In this document: positions 32,360 through 39,144 of the stretch, one piece after another | Numbering within the stretch: position 1 is the stretch's first letter | Layout: each line of letters opens with the position of its first letter | DNA from: AC-50 sp035640455 | GTDB taxonomy: Bacteria; Actinomycetota; Thermoleophilia; Gaiellales; Gaiellaceae | Reading direction: 5' to 3' | Length of the DNA stretch: 53,705 bases | Assembly (NCBI GenBank): GCA_035640455.1 | Contig: DASQWB010000130.1 | Location: forward strand, 1 to 53,705 | Position numbers and translations under genes: made by a program | The notes under the pieces: model-generated | The model's input: the letters and a program-made list of their open reading frames with translations, nothing else | Databases searched by the model: none | What the model was told of the DNA's origin: nothing

Positions 32360-33283
32360 ATGCCGCACCGCACCCAGATGCAGGTCATCAAGCGCCGGCT
32401 CGTCGGCAAGGATGGCGCCGAGCGCATCCGCGAGCTGCGCGCGATCCTCGACGAGCTGCCGAACTACAGGAGCGGCCCGTATGCGGACATCCGCAAGTGG
32501 TTGAACTCGGAGATCGAGGCGGCGCGAACCCGCACGCGCGTCGTCCACCGCGACTCGATCGCCGTCCGGCGAGAGGGCGCCGCGCAGATCGCCCTCGTCG
32601 GCCCGCCGAACAGCGGCAAGTCGTCGCTCCTCCAGGCGCTCTCGAACGTGCAGATCAAGACGGGCGACTACGCGTTCACGACCACGCGGCCGGTGCCCGC
32701 GCTGACGCGGATCGGCGGCGTCCTCGTCCAGCTCGTCGAGATCCCCGGCTTGATCGAGGGCGCGAGCGAAGGGCGCGGCGGCGGCCGCGCGCTCCTCGGT
32801 GTCCTCCGCGACGTCGACGCGATCGTCTTCTGCCAGGACTCCGCGGCCGACCTCGGCGAGCTCGAGACGATTCGCCGCGAGCTCGACGTGAGCGGCATCT
32901 CGCTGCCGGCGATCCTTGCGGCGACGAAGGCCGACGAGGCGCTGCCGGGCGCGGCCGAGCGGCTCGCCCGCGCCTTCCCCGGCATCGAGGTCATCTCGGT
33001 CTCCGTGCTCGACGACGAGAGCCTCGAGTCGTTCCGCGAGGCGGTCTGGCGCCTGACCGGACTCGTCCGCGTCTACCTCCGCCACGACCGCGAGGCGGAC
33101 GACGATCCCGTCGCGCTCCGGCCGCCGGCGAGCGTCCTCGACGTCGCGCGGACGATCCACCACGAGCTCGCCGAGAGCTGCCGCGGCGCGCGCGTCTGGG
33201 GCCCGTCGGCCCGCTTCGAGGGCCAGCGCGTCGGTCGCGACCACGTCGTGGCAGACGGCGACGCGGTTGAGATTCTCACGTAG
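32360..33283 (+). CDS. DRG/Obg-like GTPase with C-terminal TGS domain
   Basis: 307 residues from ATG 32360; ATG 32303 or GTG 32354 are alternatives. A helical N-terminus ('ERIRELRAILDELPNY') precedes the G domain: G1 'ALVGPPNSGKSS' (~80), a switch region 'DYAFTTTRPVPALTRIGGV', G3 'EIPGLIEG', G4 'AATKAD' (TKxD in place of NKxD). A TGS domain ends the protein ('ARVWGPSARFEGQRVGRDHV'). It resembles the DRG/ribosome-linked GTPases more than the housekeeping Obg, as it has no Obg glycine-rich domain. Probable role: translation or stress-linked GTPase. Confidence 0.82.
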   Translation: MPHRTQMQVIKRRLVGKDGAERIRELRAILDELPNYRSGPYADIRKWLNSEIEAARTRTRVVHRDSIAVRREGAAQIALVGPPNSGKSSLLQALSNVQIKTGDYAFTTTRPVPALTRIGGVLVQLVEIPGLIEGASEGRGGGRALLGVLRDVDAIVFCQDSAADLGELETIRRELDVSGISLPAILAATKADEALPGAAERLARAFPGIEVISVSVLDDESLESFREAVWRLTGLVRVYLRHDREADDDPVALRPPASVLDVARTIHHELAESCRGARVWGPSARFEGQRVGRDHVVADGDAVEILT

Positions 33284-33300
33284 CCCGTTAAGGTCTGCCG

Positions 33301-34287
33301 ATGCGCATCGAGAAGACCGTCACCGCGATCTCGTGGATCCCCTCCGAGGCGATCGAGGGCCTGCCGAAGGTCCCGTTCGAGCTCGGGATCGGCCACTACG
33401 ACGAGCCGCCGCCCGACCGCCTCCGGCCCGACGACCTCCCTCGGCTCCGGGACGAGGACCGGTTCCGCGAGGCGAATCACCTCAAGGCCTGGGTCGAGGT
33501 CGAGGACGGCCGTATCGTCGGCCACGGCCAAGAGGGTCAGGCGTTCGTCGGGTCGACGACGTTCAAGCTCGGCCCGAAGGACGTGATCTTCGCCGGCGTC
33601 TCCTACGACACGCTGCGCTCCGAGCCGGAGGTGACGGACGAGGCGGTTCGGTTCGTCCAGACGGTCGGCGGCCGCGCGGGCTTCCCCGCGCCGCGGCGGG
33701 TGCGCGGCAAGCCGTTCTTCCGCGTCAACGGCGCCACGGCTTGGACGACCCTCGCGCTCACGATCCGAGCCGACGGCTCGTCGGAGCACGAGCTCGTCGG
33801 CGCGAGCGCTTTCCCGCGCCACTGGGTCTACGACGACGAGGGCGCGCTGGTGCAGAAGGCGGGCACGATCGACTTCAGGACCTGGTACCGCGAGTCGCAC
33901 GGCGAGCGGACGCCGTGGGGCGAGGAAGACGCGCCGGCCGTCGTGACCGCGGCCGAGAGCGAGCTCGAGCGGCGGCTCTCGCGCGAGATCATGCAGGGTG
34001 GGACCGCGCCCGACCGGAAGCGGCTCGCGGCCGGCGAGACGCTCGTCGAGCAAGGCGAGCCCGGGGACGAGCTCTACCTCCTGCTGGACGGCGTCTTCGC
34101 GGTCGAGATCGACGGCGAGGAGGTCGCGGAGGTCGGCCCGGGCGCGCTCGTCGGCGAGCGGGCGCTCCTCGAAGGCGGGACCCGCAAGGCGACGCTGCGC
34201 GCGGCGACGCCTGCCCGAGTGGTCGTCGTGCCGGGCGACGCCGTCGACCGCGCGGCGCTCGAGGAGCTGGCGAAGGACCGCCGCTAG
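33301..34287 (+). CDS. Conserved protein with C-terminal cyclic-nucleotide-binding-like domain
   Basis: 328 residues, ATG 33301. The first ~215 residues are an uncharacterised domain ('ISWIPSEAIEGLPKVPFELG', 'ASAFPRHWVYDDEGALVQKA'), which I recall as widespread in actinobacteria without known function. Residues ~235-325 match the CNB/Crp beta-roll: 'LVEQGEPGDELYLLLDGVFA', then 'VGPGALVGERALLEGGTRKA'. There is no helix-turn-helix, so it is not a Crp regulator. It could respond to cAMP or only use the fold. 18 bp after the GTPase gene. Confidence 0.78.
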   Translation: MRIEKTVTAISWIPSEAIEGLPKVPFELGIGHYDEPPPDRLRPDDLPRLRDEDRFREANHLKAWVEVEDGRIVGHGQEGQAFVGSTTFKLGPKDVIFAGVSYDTLRSEPEVTDEAVRFVQTVGGRAGFPAPRRVRGKPFFRVNGATAWTTLALTIRADGSSEHELVGASAFPRHWVYDDEGALVQKAGTIDFRTWYRESHGERTPWGEEDAPAVVTAAESELERRLSREIMQGGTAPDRKRLAAGETLVEQGEPGDELYLLLDGVFAVEIDGEEVAEVGPGALVGERALLEGGTRKATLRAATPARVVVVPGDAVDRAALEELAKDRR

Positions 34288-34375
34288 AGACGATCGACCG
34301 CCGAGCCACCCAACGCGCTGGTTCGAGCGGCTCGAGACTGAGATACTGCACGGGTCGAGCTACAGGGGAGTGCGT

Positions 34376-34633
34376 ATGGCTGGCGAGGGCGGGCACGAGA
34401 TCGGCCACGGCGACGAGGTGAAGCGAAAGCTGCTCGAGTCGTTGATGCCGAAGTTCCGTCTTTACGACGAGGACATGACCGTCGAGAACATCCAGAAGCT
34501 GATGAAGGAGAACGCGTCGGACACCGTGCTGTTTTGGGACCACGATCCATGGCCCAGCCATGACCCGATCAGGACCAGCGACTGGGACTTCCCTGGCGGG
34601 GACATGCCCCAGACGGTCAACTTCCCGGTCTAG
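34376..34633 (+). CDS. Small acidic Trp/Pro/Asp-rich protein, unknown
   Basis: 85 residues, ATG 34376 with ACAGGGGAG upstream. It has a charged helical N-terminal half ('GDEVKRKLLESLMPKF', 'MTVENIQKLMKEN') and an unstructured, aromatic and Asp/Pro-rich C-terminal half with 'WDHDPWPSHDP' and 'TSDWDFPGGD'. No signal peptide and no cysteines. The next gene, a Cupin_4 family protein of the JmjC-like hydroxylase class, overlaps its 3' end by 74 bp in another frame. Size, layout and neighbour recall a modified-peptide precursor, but this is speculation; it may simply be a partner protein. Confidence 0.6.
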   Translation: MAGEGGHEIGHGDEVKRKLLESLMPKFRLYDEDMTVENIQKLMKENASDTVLFWDHDPWPSHDPIRTSDWDFPGGDMPQTVNFPV

Positions 34634-35821
34634 CGAGCCCGGCGTCTTCGGCCTGAGCAGGCTCGTCGCGCCGATCGGCGTCGACGATTTCGCGCGTCGC
34701 CACTGGGAGCGCGAGCCGCTGGTCGTCCAGCGCGAGGCACCCTCCTACTACGACGAGCTGATGACGCTCACCGATGTCGACGCGGTCCTCGCCAGCTCGA
34801 ACGTCCGGCCCGGGAACGTGCAAGTCGTAGGCGCGCGGCACGAGGCGGTCGGAGGCCGCGCCGAGCGGGCTCCGAACGTGGCGGAGGGTGGGCTCGAGGA
34901 CCTCTACCAGCGCTACCGGGACGGGGCACGATCGTGCTCGTCTTCCTGCACGAGCGCTGGCCGCCGCTCCAGGCCCTGTGCCGGTCGCTCGCATCGGAGA
35001 CGAGCGCCGCGATCCAGGTCAATGCCTACCTCACGCCGCCCGGCGCACAGGGGCTCGGCGTCCACTACGACAGGCACGACGTGTTCGTGCTTCAGATCGC
35101 AGGGGCGAAGCACTGGCACGTCTACGGCGCGCCGACGCGCCTGCCGCTGCCGGAGTGGCCGCCACGGCCGTCGGACCCCGGCGAGCCGCTGCACGACCTC
35201 ACGCTGCACGCCGGCGATCTGCTCTACCTGCCGCGCGGGTTCGTGCACGACGCCGGCACGGCGGAGTCGTCGTCGCTGCACCTCACGGTCGGCGTGAGGC
35301 CGATCACGTGGGCGTCGGTCGTGCGCGGCGCCGTCGAGGCGGCCTTCGAGCGCGATGCGTCGCTGCGGGAGTCACTGCCGCTCGGGTTCGCGGCGAGCGA
35401 GGAGGGGCGCGCCGCGGTCGGGTCGGGGCTCGCCGAGCGCCTGAGGGCGACCTTCGACGGGATCGAGGTGGACGAGGCCGTGACTGCCGCCTGCGAGACC
35501 GCCCAGGCGAGCCGGCTGCCCGCGCTCGACGGTCACCTCGAAGACTTGGAGGCGGAGCGCGGGCTGGTCGCACACACGCCGCTCCGGCGCCGCCCGGGCG
35601 TCGAGGCGGTGCTGCGCGTCGACTCGGACGAGGCCTCGCTCGAGTTCCACGGCAAGCGCGTCCGGATCCCGGTGCACGCCGAGCCGGCGCTGCGTTTCGT
35701 GATGGACAACGACGCCCCGTTCAGCGCCGGGGACCTCCCGGGCGAGCTCGACGTCGACGGCAACCTCGTCCTGCTGCGCCGGCTGCTGCGCGAGGGCTTC
35801 TTGACCGCGCGCTCGCACTGA
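34560..35821 (+). pseudogene. Cupin_4 (JmjC-like) protein gene with a frameshift
   Basis: The N-terminal part is read in one frame ('FGLSRLVAPIGVDDFARRHW', 'LYQRYRDG', about 34638-34926) and the rest in another ('VLVFLHERWPPLQALCRSLA' onward, to 35821). The joint is a G4 run at 34923-34926, where one extra base would restore 'RDGGTIVLVFLHERW'. The cupin core has 'LTPPGAQGLGVHYDRHDVFV', with the HxD metal motif (H-Y-D), and a distal His in 'YLPRGFVHDAG'; the C-terminus is winged-helix-like. Intact relatives (ROXA/NO66/YcfD type) hydroxylate protein side chains using Fe(II) and 2-oxoglutarate. The only ATG for the first frame is 34560. It could be a pseudogene or a homopolymer sequencing error. 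Confidence 0.75.
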
Positions 35822-35863
35822 GAGCGCGGCGGCCGATCGCCGCCGGCCGTAGGGGTGTGAAGA

Positions 35864-35955
35864 TGGCGGAGGGGGAGGGATTTGAACCCTCGACGGACCT
35901 TACGGCCCGTAACGGTTTTCGAGACCGCCGCATTCGACCGCTCTGCCACCCCTCC
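35864..35955 (-). tRNA. tRNA-Ser(CGA)
   Basis: Leftward it starts GGAGGGGTGGCAGAGCGG. The anticodon loop is CTCGAAA (anticodon CGA, decoding UCG). It has a long variable arm, the T-loop GGTTCAAATCC and an acceptor CCCCTCCG with encoded CCA (35864-35866). All seven acceptor pairs form. Confidence 0.95.
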
Positions 35956-35967
35956 GAGCCGGGACAG
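35922..35967. repeat. 46-bp direct repeat, copy in tRNA-Ser(CGA)
   Basis: Covers the 5' half of tRNA-Ser(CGA) (acceptor 5' strand, D arm, 5' side of anticodon stem) plus 12 bp upstream of the gene. Identical over 46 bases to 36091-36136. Confidence 0.9.
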
Positions 35968-35993
35968 CGTACCGCCCTGCGGGTTTCATCGCC

Positions 35994-36020
35994 GCGGAGC
36001 CGGATTCATTCCGGCTCCGC
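35994..36020. other. 10-bp stem hairpin in tRNA spacer
   Basis: GCGGAGCCGG (35994-36003) and CCGGCTCCGC (36011-36020) around a 7-base loop, in the spacer between the two 46-bp repeats. No T-tract either side. Function unknown. Confidence 0.6.
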
Positions 36021-36060
36021 AAGCTCCCGCTTTGCGGAGGACGGGAGAAGGGAGGGGGCT

Positions 36061-36087
36061 CGCGGGGGAACCATGGGTTCCTCCGCG
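36061..36087. repeat. Hairpin repeat family 2, copy 1 (ATG loop)
   Basis: An imperfect 27-bp inverted repeat: arms CGCGGGGGAACC (36061-36072) and GGTTCCTCCGCG (36076-36087) around ATG, with a single G.T mismatch. A related copy with similar flanks is at 41453-41479. The alignment extends about 40 bp. Confidence 0.75.
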
Positions 36088-36090
36088 TTC

Positions 36091-36136
36091 AGACCGCCGC
36101 ATTCGACCGCTCTGCCACCCCTCCGAGCCGGGACAG
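36091..36136. repeat. 46-bp direct repeat: orphan 5' half of tRNA-Ser(CGA)
   Basis: Exact copy of 35922-35967, 169 bp away and in the same orientation. It contains no T arm or 3' acceptor, so it cannot be a functional tRNA. It is either a degraded tandem duplicate or the footprint of an integration event. Confidence 0.88.
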
Positions 36137-36180
36137 GGTAGCGGAGGCCTCCCGACGGGTCGGGTACTCTTTGCCGGCAC

Positions 36181-36271
36181 GGAGAAGTGGCCGAGTGGCT
36201 GAAGGCGGCGCCCTGCTAAGGCGTTAGAGGGGCACAAGCCTCTCTCGAGGGTTCGAATCCCTCCTTCTCCG
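36181..36271 (+). tRNA. tRNA-Ser(GCT)
   Basis: Starts GGAGAAGTGGCCGAGTGG. The anticodon loop is CTGCTAA (anticodon GCU, decoding AGC/AGU). Long variable arm (TAGAGGGGCACAAGCCTCT region), T-loop GGTTCGAATCC, acceptor CCTTCTCC plus discriminator G. The gene has no encoded CCA (next bases CTA). Confidence 0.95.
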
Positions 36272-36291
36272 CTAAGACGTCGGCAAGTAAC

Positions 36292-36334
36292 GCCGGCAAG
36301 TCCGCCGCCTTCGGCGGCATGACGACTTGCCGGC
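36292..36334 (+). terminator. Long nested hairpin after tRNA-Ser(GCT)
   Basis: Outer stem GCCGGCAAGT (36292-36301) with ACTTGCCGGC (36325-36334). Inner stem CCGCCG (36302-36307) with CGGCGG (36312-36317) around CCTT. No T-tract, so it may be a transcript-end or processing structure. Confidence 0.55.
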
Positions 36335-36481
36335 GACCCCCTAACGGCTCGCCTGCATCAGCCGCGCCAGCCATGTCGGGCGCGGCGGCGAGCGAACCAC
36401 CCGTCAGAGGCATGCACCGCTAGCGGCTCGCGCCGATGATCAGGAAGCCGACCGACCCCTTCGTGTCGGCACACCTCGAAT

Positions 36482-36520
36482 AAGCCCGTCTGCGGCGCAA
36501 CCAAGGCGGGCTTTCTTTTG
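36482..36520 (+). terminator. Rho-independent terminator with T-rich tail
   Basis: AAGCCCG (36482-36488) and CGGGCTT (36507-36513) flank an 18-base loop and are followed by TCTTTTGG. This is the most classical intrinsic terminator in the window. It would end the rightward transcript from tRNA-Ser(GCT). Confidence 0.65.
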
Positions 36521-36581
36521 GTCCGGCGCTCTCAGTCGTCGGGAGCCTGTCGGCCCCCACGCCCGTCCGCCGTGCCGCCGG

Positions 36582-37355
36582 CTAGGGATCGAATACGGCC
36601 AGCAGCACTCGCTCGGCGCCGTGCTCGACGACGGGGGCCGTGAGCTCGGGCGGTACCGGAAAGCCATGCGCGGTAAGCGCTGCAGCCACTGCCACCCCGA
36701 TCGCCGCTGCTGCAATCCACTTCACTTGGTGGTGCGTCTCCTCGCTCGCGAGGAATCTCGAGATCTCATGTGCCGCTTCTCGTCGCACGTAGTTCCAGGC
36801 ATCGGCGGAGTATTCGACGATTTGCGCGCCGGCCTTCTTGAACCAATCGAGGGTCTTCTTCGCCCGAGCCCCAAGCCACGAGTGGCTTTGCAGGAACACC
36901 CATTCGTCGACCAGGATGTCGCGTAGCTCAGCCGGCAGATCCATCCGAGCAAGGCCTCGAGCGACCGCATTGCTTTCCGCAAAACCCGGATCGGCTGAGT
37001 ACGGGCGTATCAGTTCTCCTTGAACAAGGTGACGGAGATGGTCGAAACGTCCAGCGTCGATCGGCTCGTCGCCGTCCGCAAGAAAGTGCTCGAGGAGTGG
37101 TTGCGTAGCGTCCCATCCCTCGAGGACGAGCCGAACGAATGCGCTCGAGGCGGCTACGCGAGACGGCTCTTCCGCCAGGAACGAGGCGACGACGTCGAAG
37201 CCTGTGACCGAGAGCAGAATCGACGGATCGACAATGACCTCGCGGCCCGCGTCATCAGCGGGCGAGAGACCGGCAGGGCGAGGCGCCGTCATGGTGTCGC
37301 CGTATGCGCTCGGATCGACGACTTCGCCCACGTGGCCACCAACATAGGACAGCAT
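36582..37355 (-). CDS. Unknown protein, possibly PIN-like, with C-terminal TM helix
   Basis: 257 residues from ATG 37355; ATG 37292 ('MTAPRPAG') is an alternative, and neither has a clear ribosome-binding site. Near residue 40, 'EVIVDPSILLSVTG' resembles the start of a PIN nuclease (acidic first strand), but the other PIN acidic residues are not certain. A helical middle contains 'WLGARAKKTLDWFKKAGAQI'. A TM segment ('IAAAAIGVAVAAALTA', ~215-232) precedes the tail. GC content is below the neighbours' and it lies next to two tRNA genes, so it may be acquired DNA. Confidence 0.55.
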   Translation of the reverse strand: MLSYVGGHVGEVVDPSAYGDTMTAPRPAGLSPADDAGREVIVDPSILLSVTGFDVVASFLAEEPSRVAASSAFVRLVLEGWDATQPLLEHFLADGDEPIDAGRFDHLRHLVQGELIRPYSADPGFAESNAVARGLARMDLPAELRDILVDEWVFLQSHSWLGARAKKTLDWFKKAGAQIVEYSADAWNYVRREAAHEISRFLASEETHHQVKWIAAAAIGVAVAAALTAHGFPVPPELTAPVVEHGAERVLLAVFDP

Positions 37356-37450
37356 CGGGGCTGCTTCAAGGTTTCGGCGGGTGACGGCAGGCCCACGTTC
37401 CAGCGCCCCCGAGCTTCGCTGCCGGGGCCGCCTCGACCATACTGGAGGCC

Positions 37451-38458
37451 GTGGCCGCGCCTTTCGTCGAGCTCGAGGTTGGCGGCCGGACCGTCAAGGT
37501 CACGAACCCCGACAAGGTCTTCTTCCGGACGCGCGGCGAGACGAAGCTCGACCTCGTCCGGCACTACCTCACCGTCGGGGACGGGATCGTGCGCGCGCTC
37601 TACGAGCGGCCGACCCAGCTCAAGCGGCACCCGGACGGCGCCGAGGGCGAGGCGATCTACCAGAAGCGCGTCCCCGAGAAGCGGCCGGAGTGGGTCGAGA
37701 CGGCGCGCGTCCGCTTCCCCTCCGGCCGGCACGCGGACGAGCTCTGCGTCACCGAGCTGGCCCAGGTCGCGTGGGCGGCGAACCTCGCCACGCTCGACTT
37801 CCACCCGTGGCCGTCGCGCCGCCGCGACGTCGAGCACCCCGACGAGCTCCGCATCGACGTCGATCCGCAGCCGGGCACGACGTTCGAGCACGCGAAGAAG
37901 GTGGCGGCGCTCGTGCACGAGGTGCTCGACGAGATCGACTACGTCGGCTGGCCGAAGACGTCCGGGAACCGCGGGATCCACATCGCGTGCCGGATCGAGC
38001 CGCTGTGGACCTTCCCGGAAGTGCGCCGCTGCGCGCTCGCCTTCGCGCGCGAGGTCGAGCGGCGGCTCCCGAAGCTCGTCACGACCGCCTGGTGGAAGGA
38101 GGAGCGCGGCAAGCGCGTCTTCATCGACTACAACCAGAACGCGCGCGACCGGACGATCGCCTCCGCCTACTCGGTGCGCGCGCGGCCGGACGCCACCGTC
38201 TCGGCGCCGGTCCGCTGGGACGAGCTGCCCGACGTCGAGACCGAGGACTTCACGATGGCCACCATGCCTGCGCGCTACGCGGAGGTCGGCGACGTCCAGG
38301 CCGGGATCGACGAGGCGGTGTGCGACCTCCGCGTCCTGCAGGAGTGGGTCGAGCGAGAGGAGCAAGCGGGCGTCGGCGAGGCGCCGTACCCGCCGAACTT
38401 CCCCAAGATGCCCGGCGAGCCGAGGCGCGTGCAGCCCTCCCGAGCGCGCAAGGAGTGA
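37451..38458 (+). CDS. LigD-type DNA polymerase/primase domain protein
   Basis: 335 residues, GTG 37451. A stand-alone copy of the polymerase domain of LigD, the archaeo-eukaryotic primase-like enzyme that fills or extends ends in bacterial non-homologous end joining. Landmarks: 'VKVTNPDKVFF', 'LAQVAWAANLATLDFHPWPS', catalytic 'RIDVDPQPG' (two Asp), 'WPKTSGNRGIHIACRIEP' and 'RVFIDYNQNARDRTIASAYS' (third Asp). The ligase domain is a separate gene at 40400-41422; no Ku gene is in the window. It overlaps the DUF4304 gene. Confidence 0.92.
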   Translation: MAAPFVELEVGGRTVKVTNPDKVFFRTRGETKLDLVRHYLTVGDGIVRALYERPTQLKRHPDGAEGEAIYQKRVPEKRPEWVETARVRFPSGRHADELCVTELAQVAWAANLATLDFHPWPSRRRDVEHPDELRIDVDPQPGTTFEHAKKVAALVHEVLDEIDYVGWPKTSGNRGIHIACRIEPLWTFPEVRRCALAFAREVERRLPKLVTTAWWKEERGKRVFIDYNQNARDRTIASAYSVRARPDATVSAPVRWDELPDVETEDFTMATMPARYAEVGDVQAGIDEAVCDLRVLQEWVEREEQAGVGEAPYPPNFPKMPGEPRRVQPSRARKE

Positions 38459-39120
38459 CCGAGCCCGCGGCACGGATGAAGGAGGTCGTGGCACGCGTCG
38501 CGCCGCTCTTGCGCGACCGCGGCTTCCGGAAGAGCCGGCACACGTTCAACCGCGAGCCCGAGCCGGGCCTCGTGCAGGTGCTCGGCTTCCAGATGGGCCA
38601 GCACCATCCGCCGGGGACCGTCGAGCTCCCGGGGCTCCGGCCGAATCTCTACGGCTCCTTCACGATCAACCTCGGCCTGTGGCTCCAAGAGGCGGAGACG
38701 CTCGGCCGGCCCACGCCGCGGCCGAAGTTCGTCCGTGACTCGGACTGCCACGTCCGTTGGCGGATCGGCGACCTCCTGCCGAAGCGCGGCGACTGGTGGT
38801 GGCGGCTCGAGTCCCCGATCGAGGAGCTCGCCGGGCTCGTCGACTCGCTCCTCGCCGACCAGGCGCTGCCGTTCCTCGACCGGTTCGGCTCGCGGGAGGA
38901 GCTGCTGCGCGCGTGGCATGCCCGCGATCCGCTCGTCAGCGACTACGGCACGGCGCCGCCCTTCACGATCGCGGTCGTCCACGCCGTCCGAGGCGAGCAC
39001 GAGCCGGCGCGCGAGATCATCGAGGCCGAGCTCCGCGAGACGGATCGCCCCGAGCGCCGGCGGCGGATCCTCGAGGCGGCGGAGCAGCTCGGCCTCGGCG
39101 GGTCTTTTACACCGCCGTAA
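38455..39120 (+). CDS. DUF4304-like protein
   Basis: 221 residues from GTG 38455, overlapping the polymerase gene stop. 'LLRDRGFRKSRHTFNREPEP' followed by 'YGSFTINLGLWLQEA' fits DUF4304, a cytoplasmic domain of unknown role. Conserved Trp/His-rich core 'SDCHVRWRIGDLLPKRGDWW'. No signal or TM segment. Tight coupling to the polymerase gene suggests co-expression, not necessarily a role in repair. Confidence 0.65.
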   Translation: MTEPAARMKEVVARVAPLLRDRGFRKSRHTFNREPEPGLVQVLGFQMGQHHPPGTVELPGLRPNLYGSFTINLGLWLQEAETLGRPTPRPKFVRDSDCHVRWRIGDLLPKRGDWWWRLESPIEELAGLVDSLLADQALPFLDRFGSREELLRAWHARDPLVSDYGTAPPFTIAVVHAVRGEHEPAREIIEAELRETDRPERRRRILEAAEQLGLGGSFTPP

Positions 39121-39144
39121 AGTGCGACCGGTACCCTCGGCCGC

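Larger units (their letters stand above)
36272..36581. other. Structured 310-bp non-coding spacer after tRNA-Ser(GCT)
   Basis: No convincing ORF. It contains a long double hairpin (36292-36334), another GC stem (GCCGCGCC near 36361 with GGCGCGGC near 36379), and a T-tailed hairpin at 36482-36520. An unannotated RNA is possible, but I find no SRP RNA (no GGAAGGAAGCA loop) or tmRNA signature. Confidence 0.4.

Noticed and set aside
34934..35821. Cupin protein starting at ATG 34934 as a complete 295-residue gene
   Set aside because: That start lies inside the domain; the preceding N-terminal part of the same family is clearly encoded in the other frame directly upstream, so a frameshift explains the data better.
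36216..36413. 65-codon leftward frame with 'EKEGFEPSREACAP'
   Set aside because: It is the usual false protein made by translating a Ser tRNA gene antisense.
36272..36481. Possible SRP RNA (4.5S) or tmRNA near the Ser tRNAs
   Set aside because: No GGAAGGAAGCA apical loop and no tRNA-like 3' domain; only general GC hairpins.
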